Origin: Chelativorans petroleitrophicus
GTDB lineage: Bacteria; Pseudomonadota; Alphaproteobacteria; Rhizobiales; Rhizobiaceae
Direction of reading: 5' to 3'
Assembly (NCBI RefSeq): GCF_025398195.1
Contig: NZ_JAODNV010000006.1
Span: 41,001 to 105,000, forward strand
DNA: 64,000 nucleotides
The notes under the pieces were generated by a model that was not told the origin of the DNA, searched no databases, and was given only the letters and a program-made list of their open reading frames with translations. This document shows positions 27,237-34,729 of the stretch, one piece after another (position 1 is the first letter of the stretch; every line of letters begins with the position of its first letter). Made by a program: the position numbers and the translations under genes.

Positions 27237-28343
27237 ATGAAAAAGATGAGCGTTCCAACGCCCACCTCCAAATCCGATCTGGACATTGCGCTGATGCGGG
27301 GTGCGCAGGTCGCCGTCCTGTTTCTCGGCGTTCTGGGGTTCATCGCTGCACTGCAGGCCGGGCGCTTCCTGTTCGCGCCGGTGGCGCTCGCCGTGGTCGT
27401 GGGGCTGATGCTTGGGCCCATTGCCCTACGGCTTGAAAATCGCGGCGTGCCGCCGGCTTTTTCCGCGGCTGCGGCCGTGCTGATCTTCCTTCTGGTCGTA
27501 TGCGCCGTCGGCGGGGCGATCGCAGCACCGCTGACTACGTGGGCGGGCCGGCTTCCGCAGATATGGAGCGAGCTGCAGCTGCAACTGACAAGTCTTGCCG
27601 AACCGCTTGCCACGGTAAAGAGCGTGCGTGAGGAGATCCGGTCCGTTACCGGCGGATCGGAAGTCACCGTTTCGGTGGACGATGGCTCCACAGTGCAGAG
27701 CATGGCGGTGCTGGCGCCGACGCTGCTTGCGCAAATCCTGGTCTTCTTCGCCAGCCTTTATTTCTTCCTTGCCACGCGCCACGACACGCGGCTCATCGTG
27801 CTGAAGCTGTGCTCGGGACGGAAGCTGCGCCGGCGCGTTGCGCACATTTTTCACGACGTGGAAGAGCTCGTTGCAAATTACCTGCTGGCGATCACCCTCA
27901 TCAACGCGGGCCTTGGGCTCGCCGTTGCCGTGGCGCTGTGGCTATTGGGTGTGCCCTCCGCAGCGCTCTGGGGCGCGCTGGCGGGCGTTCTGAATTTCGT
28001 GGTTTATCTCGGCCCCGCGGCGATGGCGCTGATCCTTTTCGGTGTGGGGCTTGCAAGTTTCGACACCTTCACGGGGAGTCTCCTGCCCCCGCTCGCCTAT
28101 CTGGCCGTCAACGCCGTGGAAGCCCAGTTCGTAACGCCGCTGGTGATCGGCCGGCGCATGACGCTCAATCCTTTCCTCGTCTTCCTCGCGGTCTCTTTCT
28201 GGATCTGGATATGGGGCCCGATTGGAGGCTTCATAGCCATACCCGCGCTGGTTATTCTCTTCGCCATCGCTCGCAACATCGTGCCCGGCTTCGAATGGGG
28301 CCTTACAGAGGAGCGCAAGCGTCAGTATTCCCGACTGCCGTAG
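27237..28343 (+). CDS. AI-2E family (PF01594) membrane transporter
   Basis: A 368-aa polytopic protein with about eight helices. The family pattern is visible: paired N-terminal helices (about 22-60), a long amphipathic loop (about 95-155) and C-terminal helices including 'GVLNFVVYLGP', 'NAVEAQFVTPLVIGRRMTLNP' and 'WGPIGGFIAIPALV'. Members export AI-2 or related solutes or act as Na+/H+ antiporters; the substrate here is unknown. The start at 27237 fits the EcfG promoter, whose start site would be near 27203 and so excludes the earlier in-frame ATG. Confidence 0.83.
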   Translation: MKKMSVPTPTSKSDLDIALMRGAQVAVLFLGVLGFIAALQAGRFLFAPVALAVVVGLMLGPIALRLENRGVPPAFSAAAAVLIFLLVVCAVGGAIAAPLTTWAGRLPQIWSELQLQLTSLAEPLATVKSVREEIRSVTGGSEVTVSVDDGSTVQSMAVLAPTLLAQILVFFASLYFFLATRHDTRLIVLKLCSGRKLRRRVAHIFHDVEELVANYLLAITLINAGLGLAVAVALWLLGVPSAALWGALAGVLNFVVYLGPAAMALILFGVGLASFDTFTGSLLPPLAYLAVNAVEAQFVTPLVIGRRMTLNPFLVFLAVSFWIWIWGPIGGFIAIPALVILFAIARNIVPGFEWGLTEERKRQYSRLP

Positions 28344-28463
28344 AGCCGTCCCGCGCGTCGCTCGTTCACGAAAACAAACCCCTGCGCAATCATTTTTTAA
28401 TGACAGCACGCCGGTTTAATGGGATGAGAAGACCGGTGCGGTGGGCCGCCAGGGGCAATCATT

Positions 28464-28868
28464 TTGTCAGACCAGTTGTTGCGAGGGCGAAGAGTGCTCC
28501 TCGTTGAAGAGGAAGTTCTCATCGCCATGGACGTGGAGCAGATTTGCCAGGGGCATGGCGCGGCGAGCGTGCGCACCGTGAGCACTGCTGCTGCGGTGGA
28601 GGCGTTGTGCGCGGATGAGAACGCCGTTGCGGATGTGGATGCCGCCATACTTGACGTGAAGATTGGCAGCCTGCTCACCATGGAATTGGCCCGGAAACTG
28701 GAAGAGCGGAATGTGCCGTTCGTTTTCGCGACCGGCTACGCGCGTTCGGACCCCTTTTTCACCGCGTTCCCGGATGTTGCGGTGGTCACGAAACCCTACG
28801 CGGCTGTTGAGCTGATGGGGGCATTGGCGGCTGCGATCCGCCTGAGAGGGTCAAGCCACGAGGGCTGA
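28464..28868 (+). CDS. FAT GUY-type single-domain response regulator
   Basis: A 134-aa receiver domain with no output. The acidic pocket is 'LLVEEEVLIAMD', the phospho-Asp is in 'AAILDVKIG' (about residue 59), the Thr lies in 'VPFVFATGYARSDP' and the Lys in 'VVTKPY'. 'PFxFATGY' is the hallmark of the FAT GUY regulators (SdrG/MrrA), which relay phosphate among HWE/HisKA2 kinases and PhyR in the general stress response. The start is a TTG with an AGGGG site, the only sensible start. It is convergent with ecfG and their 3' ends overlap by 18 bp. I see no EcfG promoter before it. Confidence 0.82.
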   Translation: MSDQLLRGRRVLLVEEEVLIAMDVEQICQGHGAASVRTVSTAAAVEALCADENAVADVDAAILDVKIGSLLTMELARKLEERNVPFVFATGYARSDPFFTAFPDVAVVTKPYAAVELMGALAAAIRLRGSSHEG

Positions 28869-29402
28869 ATTCGTCACCTGCGTGGAAATGGCGTCGGGGC
28901 CGAAATCACTTTGCCCGTCCACCGACAGGATTTCCTGCAGCCGGGCGCGCGCGCGGCTCACCCGGCTCTTGATGGTTCCCACGGCGCAGCCGCAGATTTC
29001 CGCCGCCTCTTCGTAGGAGAAGCCGGAGGCGCCGATAAGGATGATCGCCTCGCGCTGATCCTCCGGCAGAAGCGCGAGCGCCTTGCGAAAATCGGTCAGA
29101 TCCGACGAGCCATCCTGGCTCGGATGCACTGACAGCCGCGCGGTGATGCTTCCGTCGCTGTCCTCAACCTCGCGTCTTCGCTTGCGCATCTGGGAGTAGA
29201 ATTCGTTGCGCAGGATAGTGAAGAGCCAAGCTTTCAGGTTCGTTCCCGGCTGGAAACTGTCCTGCTTGTCCCACGCCTTTACCAGCGTTTCCTGGACAAG
29301 GTCGTCCGCCCGATCGGTATTTTTCGCAAGCGACACCGCAAATGCCCGCAAGGTGGGCACGGCGGCCAGAAGACCGTCGCGAAAATTCTCAGTTGCCGGC
29401 AT
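28851..29402 (-). CDS. ecfG: ECF sigma factor EcfG (general stress response)
   Basis: A 183-aa ECF sigma factor of the EcfG (ECF15) group, with region 2 ('LRAFAVSLAKNTDRADDLVQ', 'DLVQETLVKAWD', 'WLFTILRNEFYS') and region 4 ('LPEDQREAIILIGASGFSYE', 'GTIKSRVSRARARL'). It directs RNA polymerase to GGAAC-N16/17-CGTT promoters after PhyR removes NepR. The start at 29402 lies 4 bp after the nepR stop, a coupled pair. Its promoter is the divergent EcfG-type site at 29703-29727, giving positive autoregulation. Confidence 0.95.
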   Translation of the reverse strand: MPATENFRDGLLAAVPTLRAFAVSLAKNTDRADDLVQETLVKAWDKQDSFQPGTNLKAWLFTILRNEFYSQMRKRRREVEDSDGSITARLSVHPSQDGSSDLTDFRKALALLPEDQREAIILIGASGFSYEEAAEICGCAVGTIKSRVSRARARLQEILSVDGQSDFGPDAISTQVTNSALVA

Positions 29403-29406
29403 TTTT

Positions 29407-29661
29407 CTAATCCTCTTGCGCCGTTCCAGGCTTTTCCTTGCGCTCAAGCTCCTTTAGCAGCTGATTGAAACGCGGTGGAATTTCCTCTGAAACAAGCTCG
29501 TCGTAATATTGACGCAGTTTGCGGCCGATTTCGGAATTGGGGCCCAACGGATCGGAATTGGAATTCCTGCCGGGATTCCGCTCCTTCTCAATTTTTTGAT
29601 AGATCATGCCCGTCTTTTCACCTGCATCGTCGCGCCCCGTATTCCTATACATTTTCGTCAT
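29407..29661 (-). CDS. nepR: Anti-sigma factor NepR
   Basis: A small anti-sigma factor that holds EcfG and is itself trapped by phosphorylated PhyR. The NepR core 'IGRKLRQYYDELVSEEIPPR' with 'FNQLLKELE' forms the two helices, flanked by disordered ends rich in Asn, Arg and Glu. The start is uncertain: 29661 is used (84 aa), but ATGs at 29652 and 29607 are possible and none has a strong ribosome-binding site. It precedes ecfG by 4 bp and shares its promoter. Confidence 0.9.
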   Translation of the reverse strand: MTKMYRNTGRDDAGEKTGMIYQKIEKERNPGRNSNSDPLGPNSEIGRKLRQYYDELVSEEIPPRFNQLLKELERKEKPGTAQED

Positions 29662-29702
29662 TTCGCATTGTCGCCCACAATGTAGTCCCAAAATCCGACG
29701 AT

Positions 29703-29727
29703 AACGCCTCCGCAGCGAAAATGTTCC
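29703..29727 (-). promoter_or_regulatory. EcfG-type promoter of nepR-ecfG
   Basis: On the minus strand: GGAAC (29727-29723), 16-bp spacer, CGTT (29706-29703). It is 40-50 bp upstream of the nepR start region. Confidence 0.85.
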
Positions 29728-29736
29728 CTTCCGAGG

Positions 29737-29761
29737 GGAACTTTTTTCGCAGTGATGCGTT
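29737..29761 (+). promoter_or_regulatory. EcfG-type promoter of phyR
   Basis: GGAAC (29737-29741), 16-bp spacer, CGTT (29758-29761). It points at phyR (ATG 29818) and is back-to-back with the nepR promoter, 9 bp between the two GGAAC boxes. Confidence 0.85.
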
Positions 29762-29817
29762 CCGTGTGTTCTTTATCTATGCCCTATCTAGGAGCCTTCG
29801 AGGGAGAATAAACCAGC

Positions 29818-30615
29818 ATGAGCTTGTCCGAACGAATTGCCCCACACCTTCCTTATCTGCGGCGGTTTTCACGGGCGGTCTCGGGATCGCAGACCAGCGG
29901 GGACGCGCTTGTGGCGGCAACCCTGGAGGCACTGATCGCCGACACGTCGATCTTTCCCCAGGCGTCGGACGACCGCATTGCATTGTTTAAACTGTTCGTG
30001 AAGCTGTTCGGCACGTTCGAGGTTCGCGTGCCTGAGGTGCGCCCGACATCGGCGTGGGAACAGCGGGCCGTGACCAATCTTTCCGCCATATCGCCGCAAC
30101 CCCGGCAGGCTTTCTTGCTGGTGGCGGTCGAAGGCTTCGATGCGGCGGAAGCAGCCGAAATCATGGATGTGGATGAGAGCCGGCTCAATGCCTTGCTGCG
30201 CGAGGCGAGCGACGAGATTTCGCGTCAGGTGGCCACCGACATCATGATCATCGAGGATGAGCCGCTGATCGCCATGGACATCGAGGAGTTGGTGGAAAGC
30301 CTTGGCCATCGTGTAGTGGGCACCGCCCGCACGCATCGCGAGGCGACGGAGCTGTTCAAGAAAACCCAGCCGCGCATGGTCCTCGCCGACATACAGCTTG
30401 CCGACGGGAGCTCTGGGATCGATGCGGTCAACGAGATTCTTGCCGCCACGCCGGTGCCCGTCATCTTCATTACCGCCTTCCCGGAGCGGCTGCTTACCGG
30501 CGAACGGCCGGAGCCCGCCTTCCTGGTCACGAAGCCCTTCAATCCGGATATGGTCAAGGCGCTGATCAGCCAGGCGCTTTTCTTCGACCATCAGGCCCGG
30601 GCGGCAGCGGCCTGA
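29818..30615 (+). CDS. phyR: Anti-anti-sigma response regulator PhyR
   Basis: This 265-aa switch of the general stress response has an N-terminal sigma-factor-like domain (about 1-130, 'HLPYLRRFSRAVSG', 'QAFLLVAVEGFDAAEAAEIM') and a C-terminal receiver (about 140-255). The receiver has the pocket 'MIIEDEPLIAMDIEEL', the phospho-Asp in 'VLADIQLADGSSG' and the Lys in 'LVTKPFNPD'. On phosphorylation it binds NepR and frees EcfG. It is divergent from nepR-ecfG; no histidine kinase gene is adjacent in the window, so the kinase must lie elsewhere. Confidence 0.96.
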   Translation: MSLSERIAPHLPYLRRFSRAVSGSQTSGDALVAATLEALIADTSIFPQASDDRIALFKLFVKLFGTFEVRVPEVRPTSAWEQRAVTNLSAISPQPRQAFLLVAVEGFDAAEAAEIMDVDESRLNALLREASDEISRQVATDIMIIEDEPLIAMDIEELVESLGHRVVGTARTHREATELFKKTQPRMVLADIQLADGSSGIDAVNEILAATPVPVIFITAFPERLLTGERPEPAFLVTKPFNPDMVKALISQALFFDHQARAAAA

Positions 30616-30661
30616 GGGCCGCCCAACGGGCGAATTACCCTGCTGACAGAACGGTTTTCCA

Positions 30662-30683
30662 GCCCGGAACCTTTCTTCCGGGC
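30662..30683 (+). terminator. Hairpin after phyR, possible terminator
   Basis: GCCCGGAA (30662-30669), loop of 6, TTCCGGGC (30676-30683). An 8-bp stem, 47 bp past the phyR stop. No clean T-run follows (CGGCGTTTG), so termination would be weak. Confidence 0.5.
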
Positions 30684-30690
30684 CGGCGTT
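30666..30690 (+). promoter_or_regulatory. EcfG-type promoter inside the phyR terminator
   Basis: GGAAC (30666-30670), 16-bp spacer, CGTT (30687-30690), sharing bases with the hairpin stem. It points to the 63-aa membrane protein gene at 30986. The long distance (about 290 bp) makes its role less sure than the other five. Confidence 0.55.
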
Positions 30691-30985
30691 TGTCGGGCGC
30701 TAGAGCCTTTCATGGTTAGAAGATTGAAACCATTCTGTTTCTCGTCCGGCGAGCCGATCCACATGGAGGGCGGCGCCGCGCGATGCGGGACATCGGGCAG
30801 GCCGTCCGACGGCCGCCGGACGGAAACCGGAGGAGCCGGGTCGGTTTTGCCCAATTTCAGGGGGCTTTGGCTCGACCGTATCCCGGTGCGACCTTCGCCA
30901 AACTCCCTTGATCTTGAACCAAACCGGCTCCGGCAGAATGCTTCAATCTAACCATGAAAAACTGTAGGGCGACCGGAGTGTTCAA

Positions 30986-31177
30986 GTGAGCAGGCAAATG
31001 CATCTGTCGCAGAATGTGGAGGAGGCCGCTCGTCTGGCCATGGTGAATGTGGAGGAACGCGCTCCTCTGCCACCGGCGCCGAATTACGGGCCATTCGGCT
31101 ATTTCCGCCTTGCGCTTCTCGTCTTTGCTGCCGTGGCCGCCGCTCTGGCGGCGATCAATCTGCTTGGTTTCCTTTGA
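30986..31177 (+). CDS. Small C-terminal-anchored membrane protein (63 aa)
   Basis: A GTG with a GGAG site 8 bp upstream gives 63 residues (ATG four codons later also fits). A polar N-terminus is followed by a Pro-rich stretch and a single helix of 20 or so residues at the C-terminus ('FRLALLVFAAVAAALAAINL'). No family recognised. It lies between phyR and the xyl genes and may belong to the GSR cluster by the upstream EcfG-type site. Confidence 0.55.
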   Translation: MSRQMHLSQNVEEAARLAMVNVEERAPLPPAPNYGPFGYFRLALLVFAAVAAALAAINLLGFL

Positions 31178-31200
31178 TTCGGACACGCAGGACGTGGACA

Positions 31201-31230
31201 GCGCGCCTCAGGCTGCCACCTGAAGCGCGC
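31201..31230 (-). other. Hairpin across the xylG stop codon
   Basis: GCGCGCCTCAGG (31201-31212), loop of 6, CCTGAAGCGCGC (31219-31230): 12 bp with one mismatch. It spans the stop codon of the ABC ATPase gene. No T-run follows on the minus strand, so it may protect the 3' end of the message more than it terminates. Confidence 0.55.
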
Positions 31231-31999
31231 CGGGGCCTGCTACAGCGCCCGGCGGGCACTTGCCGAGTATGATCATGCCCAGCACTTCATCCTCCGTGAC
31301 GTCCTTCGTTGCGGCGGTGCCAACGACCTGACCGTTCTTCATCACCACAACCCGGTCCGCCAGATCGAATACGTCGTGAATGTCGTGGCTGATCAGGAAA
31401 ATGCCGATGCCTTCGGATTTCAACTGCCGCACGAGTTCGGCCACCTGCGCCGTTTCCTGCGGCCCAAGAGCGGCGGTCGGTTCGTCCATGATCAGAATCC
31501 GGGCGTTGAAGTAGATGGCGCGCGCGATCGCTACTGTCTGGCGCTGGCCGCCGGAAAGATTGCTGACCGGTTCCTTGAAGCGCTGGAAGCGCGGGTTCAG
31601 CCGCCCCATGACTTTGCGGGTCTCCGACTCCATGGCCACGTCGTCGAGCGTGCCCCACGGCGTCATCAATTCGCGGCCAAGGAAGAGATTGGCGGCCGCG
31701 TCCACATTCTCCGCGAGCGCGAGCGTCTGATAGATCGTCTCAATGCCGTATTTCTTCGCGTCGCGTGGATTGCTGATCTGCGCCTCTTCGCCATTGACGA
31801 AGATCGTGCCGCTGTCGCGCTGATAGGCGCCTGAAAGGATCTTGATGAGCGTCGACTTGCCGGCGCCGTTGTGCCCCACCAGCGCCACCACCTCGCCCGC
31901 GTAGAGGTCGACGGAAACATCTTCCACCGCGTGGATGCCGCCGAAGGCGATGGAGATGTTGCGCATCTCCACAAGCGGCGTTCTTGCGCCCGTCATCAT
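31208..31999 (-). CDS. xylG: Sugar ABC transporter ATP-binding protein (xylose type)
   Basis: A 263-aa single ABC cassette with Walker A '[16 protein letters not shown]' (about 42), Q-loop '[14 protein letters not shown]', signature '[15 protein letters not shown]' (about 148), Walker B '[12 protein letters not shown]' and H-loop 'SHD'. Classical XylG has two cassettes in about 500 aa; this one has one, as in the FrcA/XylG-like transporters of rhizobia. The start at 31999 has a strong AGGAGG site. It is the last gene of xylF-xylH-xylG; a 7-bp gap follows xylH. Confidence 0.87.
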   Translation of the reverse strand: MMTGARTPLVEMRNISIAFGGIHAVEDVSVDLYAGEVVALVGHNGAGKSTLIKILSGAYQRDSGTIFVNGEEAQISNPRDAKKYGIETIYQTLALAENVDAAANLFLGRELMTPWGTLDDVAMESETRKVMGRLNPRFQRFKEPVSNLSGGQRQTVAIARAIYFNARILIMDEPTAALGPQETAQVAELVRQLKSEGIGIFLISHDIHDVFDLADRVVVMKNGQVVGTAATKDVTEDEVLGMIILGKCPPGAVAGPGALQVAA

Positions 32000-32006
32000 G
32001 GTCCTC

Positions 32007-33320
32007 CTACTTGACCCGCCTGCGGTAGACCGTATCGAGCCATACGGCGATGACCAGCACGATACCGACAACGATGTTCTGCAGCGGCGTATCCACGCCA
32101 AGCAGGATCATGCCCGTGGCGAGCGACTGCATCAGTACGGCGCCGATCATCGCCCCGGCGACGGTGCCCACGCCGCCGGCCAGCGACGTCCCGCCGATCA
32201 CGGCTGCGGCGATCACCAGCAGCTCGTCGAGCGTGCCCATCGCGTTGGTCGCCGCGTTGAGACGGGCGGAAGAGATGGCACCCGCCACCGCAGTCAGAAT
32301 GCCCATGAGGATGAAAACCTTCATGACGATCCAGCGCGTGTTGATGCCGGCCAGCACCGCAGCTTCCGGATTGCCGCCTATGGCGAAGACGTAGCGGCCG
32401 AAGCGCGTCCTGTTGGCGAGGAAGGTCATGACAATGCCGACCCCGACCGCAATCAGGACAGGGATGGCAATGCCATGGGCGATGAACAGCCCGCCCTCAG
32501 GTATGGTGATATTGTTCGCTTCCGCATAGTTGCGGACGATGCCGGCGGGCCAGGGATAGGAATTAGCCACCGCGACCGCGCCGAGAATGAGCATGCAGCC
32601 CACCGCGGCCAGGAACGTCTCCGCCCACAGCGGCCGCAGCGGGAAATGGAACTTGCGCCTCTGGCGGCGCGCCTGCGCGAGCAGGAGCACGAGAGCGATG
32701 CATCCGGCAACGCCGGCGACCCAGCTCCAGAACGCGCCGATGGCGCCGTAGGGGCCGCCGCCCATGAGGCGGAAGGTGGTGTCGAGAGGCGCCACGGTGC
32801 GCCCGCTCGTCACCCACCATGCGGCTCCGCGCCATACGAGAAGGCCGCCGAGCGTCACGATGAAGGAGGGAACGCCCATATAGGCGATGATGTAGCCGTG
32901 CAGTCCGCCGATCGCGGCACCGAGCACAATGCCGAGCGCAAGCGTCAAGATCCAGATCGCCGGATGGCCGAAGCCCAGCCAGTCCGGCAGGATCTCCGCC
33001 TGCGTCACGCCCATAATCATGCCGACGAAGCCGAGAAGCGAGCCGACGGAAAGGTCGATATTGCGGGTGACGATGACGAGCACCATGCCCGTGGACATGA
33101 TGGCCACCGACGCCGACTGGACGGAAAGGTTCCACAGATTGCGCGGCGTGAGGAACAATCCGCCCGAAGCGATGTGGAAGCCCAGCCAGATGAGGGCCAG
33201 AGCCGCCAGCATGCCGAGCATTCTCGTGTCGAGTTCTGTCGCTCTGAGAAACCGGACAGGCAGGCTTCCGCCCGTCGTGGAAACCCCTTGCGACGGTGCG
33301 CTTGACGTCACGTCAGCCAT
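32007..33320 (-). CDS. xylH: Sugar ABC transporter permease (xylose type)
   Basis: A 437-aa integral membrane protein with about ten helices and the BPD_transp_2 pattern: '[20 protein letters not shown]', '[16 protein letters not shown]' and '[16 protein letters not shown]'. The 437-residue length and the large internal segment (about 240-310) are typical of XylH. It forms the channel with xylG and receives sugar from xylF. The start at 33320 (MADVTSSAP) opens the protein; frame upstream belongs to the spacer. Confidence 0.88.
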   Translation of the reverse strand: MADVTSSAPSQGVSTTGGSLPVRFLRATELDTRMLGMLAALALIWLGFHIASGGLFLTPRNLWNLSVQSASVAIMSTGMVLVIVTRNIDLSVGSLLGFVGMIMGVTQAEILPDWLGFGHPAIWILTLALGIVLGAAIGGLHGYIIAYMGVPSFIVTLGGLLVWRGAAWWVTSGRTVAPLDTTFRLMGGGPYGAIGAFWSWVAGVAGCIALVLLLAQARRQRRKFHFPLRPLWAETFLAAVGCMLILGAVAVANSYPWPAGIVRNYAEANNITIPEGGLFIAHGIAIPVLIAVGVGIVMTFLANRTRFGRYVFAIGGNPEAAVLAGINTRWIVMKVFILMGILTAVAGAISSARLNAATNAMGTLDELLVIAAAVIGGTSLAGGVGTVAGAMIGAVLMQSLATGMILLGVDTPLQNIVVGIVLVIAVWLDTVYRRRVK

Positions 33321-33399
33321 GCAAATCTCCCGCAGGTCGCGCGGTTGCGAGGATGCCGCGGTCGCGCGGGCCGCGGCATCCTCGTGAATATACCGCGCT

Positions 33400-34440
33400 T
33401 CAGCCGCAGACGTCGACCGTGCCGGGCTGCACGCCCTGGCAGACCACATCCTTGGAGACCCAACCCGCATCGATCACGACATCGAGATTGTCCCGCGTGA
33501 TCGGCAGCGGCGCGAGGAATACGGAGTTCATCTCCACGCCGTTCGGCCCATCGGACCACTTCACGACGCCCTCGATCTGGTCCATCGGCGTGCCCTCGGC
33601 AAGCGCGTTGGCGATGCGCGCCGCCGCCTTTCCGAGCTCGCGCGCGTCCTTCCAGACGGAAACGGTCTGCGTGCCGAGCGCGATCCGGTTGAGCGCGGCA
33701 TGGTCGCCGTCCTGGCCGGAAACCGGGACTGATCCGGCAAGTCCCTGCGCCTCGAGCGCGGCCACGACGCCGCCTGCCGTGCCGTCATTGGAGGCCACGA
33801 CCGCATCGACCTCGTTGTTGTTGGCAGTCAGGAACTGCTCCATGTTGCGCTGGGCGTTCGCCGGCAGCCATCCATCCGTATAGGCTTCACCCACATTCTT
33901 GATCTTGCCGGCATCGATCGCCTCTTTCAGGACTTCCATCTGGCCCTCGAACAGAAAGTCGGCGTTCGGATCGGCCGAGGAGCCCTTGATGAAGACATAG
34001 TTGCCTTCGGGCTGGACCTCGTAGACCGCGCGCGCCTGCATGCGCCCCACTTCCTTGTTGTCGAAGGTGAGGTAGAACGCCTCCGGATGCTCGATCAGGC
34101 GGTCGTAGCCGATCACCGGGATGCCTTCGGCCGCGGCCTTTTCGACCGCCGGTACGATGGCCGATGCGTCCTGTGCCAGGATGATGAGCACGTCCGCCCC
34201 CTGGGCGATCAGCGCCTCGACATCGGTGAGCTGCTTCGACGCGGAAGACTGGGCGTCGGCGGAGATGTAGGTGTTTCCATCGGCTTCGATCTGCGCCTTC
34301 ATGGCCGCTTCATCGGTTTTCCAGCGCTCCTCCTGGAAATTCGACCACGAAACGCCGATCACCTTGTCGGCGGCCAATGCGGCCGTCGAGAGAGACAGGG
34401 ACAGGCTGAGACCCGCCAAAACAGCAAATGCTTTCCTCAT
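33400..34440 (-). CDS. xylF: D-xylose-type substrate-binding protein
   Basis: A 346-aa periplasmic protein with a Sec signal ([20 protein letters not shown], cleaved near ALA-AD, residue 23). The type I periplasmic-binding fold shows '[16 protein letters not shown]', '[20 protein letters not shown]', '[12 protein letters not shown]' and 'SNDGTAGG', very close to XylF. The sugar is probably D-xylose, but a related aldopentose is possible. First gene of xylFHG, with an 80-bp gap to xylH. The divergent ROK regulator and palindrome 34647-34667 suggest sugar-relieved repression. Confidence 0.9.
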   Translation of the reverse strand: MRKAFAVLAGLSLSLSLSTAALAADKVIGVSWSNFQEERWKTDEAAMKAQIEADGNTYISADAQSSASKQLTDVEALIAQGADVLIILAQDASAIVPAVEKAAAEGIPVIGYDRLIEHPEAFYLTFDNKEVGRMQARAVYEVQPEGNYVFIKGSSADPNADFLFEGQMEVLKEAIDAGKIKNVGEAYTDGWLPANAQRNMEQFLTANNNEVDAVVASNDGTAGGVVAALEAQGLAGSVPVSGQDGDHAALNRIALGTQTVSVWKDARELGKAAARIANALAEGTPMDQIEGVVKWSDGPNGVEMNSVFLAPLPITRDNLDVVIDAGWVSKDVVCQGVQPGTVDVCG

Positions 34441-34646
34441 GATTTCCTCCCGGCGCGGAACGCGCGCAACGTCTTCGGTTCTGCTTGCGCCGGTGCGACG
34501 GATTTGCGACTTTCGCGCAGTCTTCCGTCTCTGCGCGAAAAGCCGGCCCGTACCGCACCGGAGGCATGCTCTCCCCGGCATCCCGCTCCCCGGAGGCGCC
34601 CGCTTGAACTCGCGCTGGCCACGGGAGGCGTGATGCCGAAGGCTCA

Positions 34647-34667
34647 TTTTTTCGAGCCTCGAAAAAA
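34647..34667. promoter_or_regulatory. Palindrome, likely ROK repressor operator
   Basis: TTTTTTCGAG-C-CTCGAAAAAA, a perfect 10-bp inverted repeat around one base. It lies 62 bp upstream of the ROK gene start and about 206 bp upstream of xylF, in the only shared promoter region. The size and TTTCGA...TCGAAA core suit a ROK (XylR) binding site. Binding itself is inferred. Confidence 0.7.
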
Positions 34668-34729
34668 AGAATGACGTAGCTCGCCGTCCGTGTCAATATG
34701 ACTTTTGGGCGGTGCGACGGAGCAGGAGA

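Larger units (their letters stand above)
30616..30985 (+). other. 370-bp region after phyR
   Basis: No convincing gene. It holds the phyR terminator hairpin (30662-30683), an EcfG-type promoter sharing the same bases (30666-30690), then about 290 bp before the small membrane protein at 30986. An open frame at 30712-30951 looks random. The stretch may be a long 5' leader or host an undetected small RNA. Confidence 0.5.

Noticed and set aside
30712..30951. 79-codon open frame between phyR and the small membrane protein
   Set aside because: Random-looking sequence with no hydrophobic or domain pattern; treated as leader or empty sequence.
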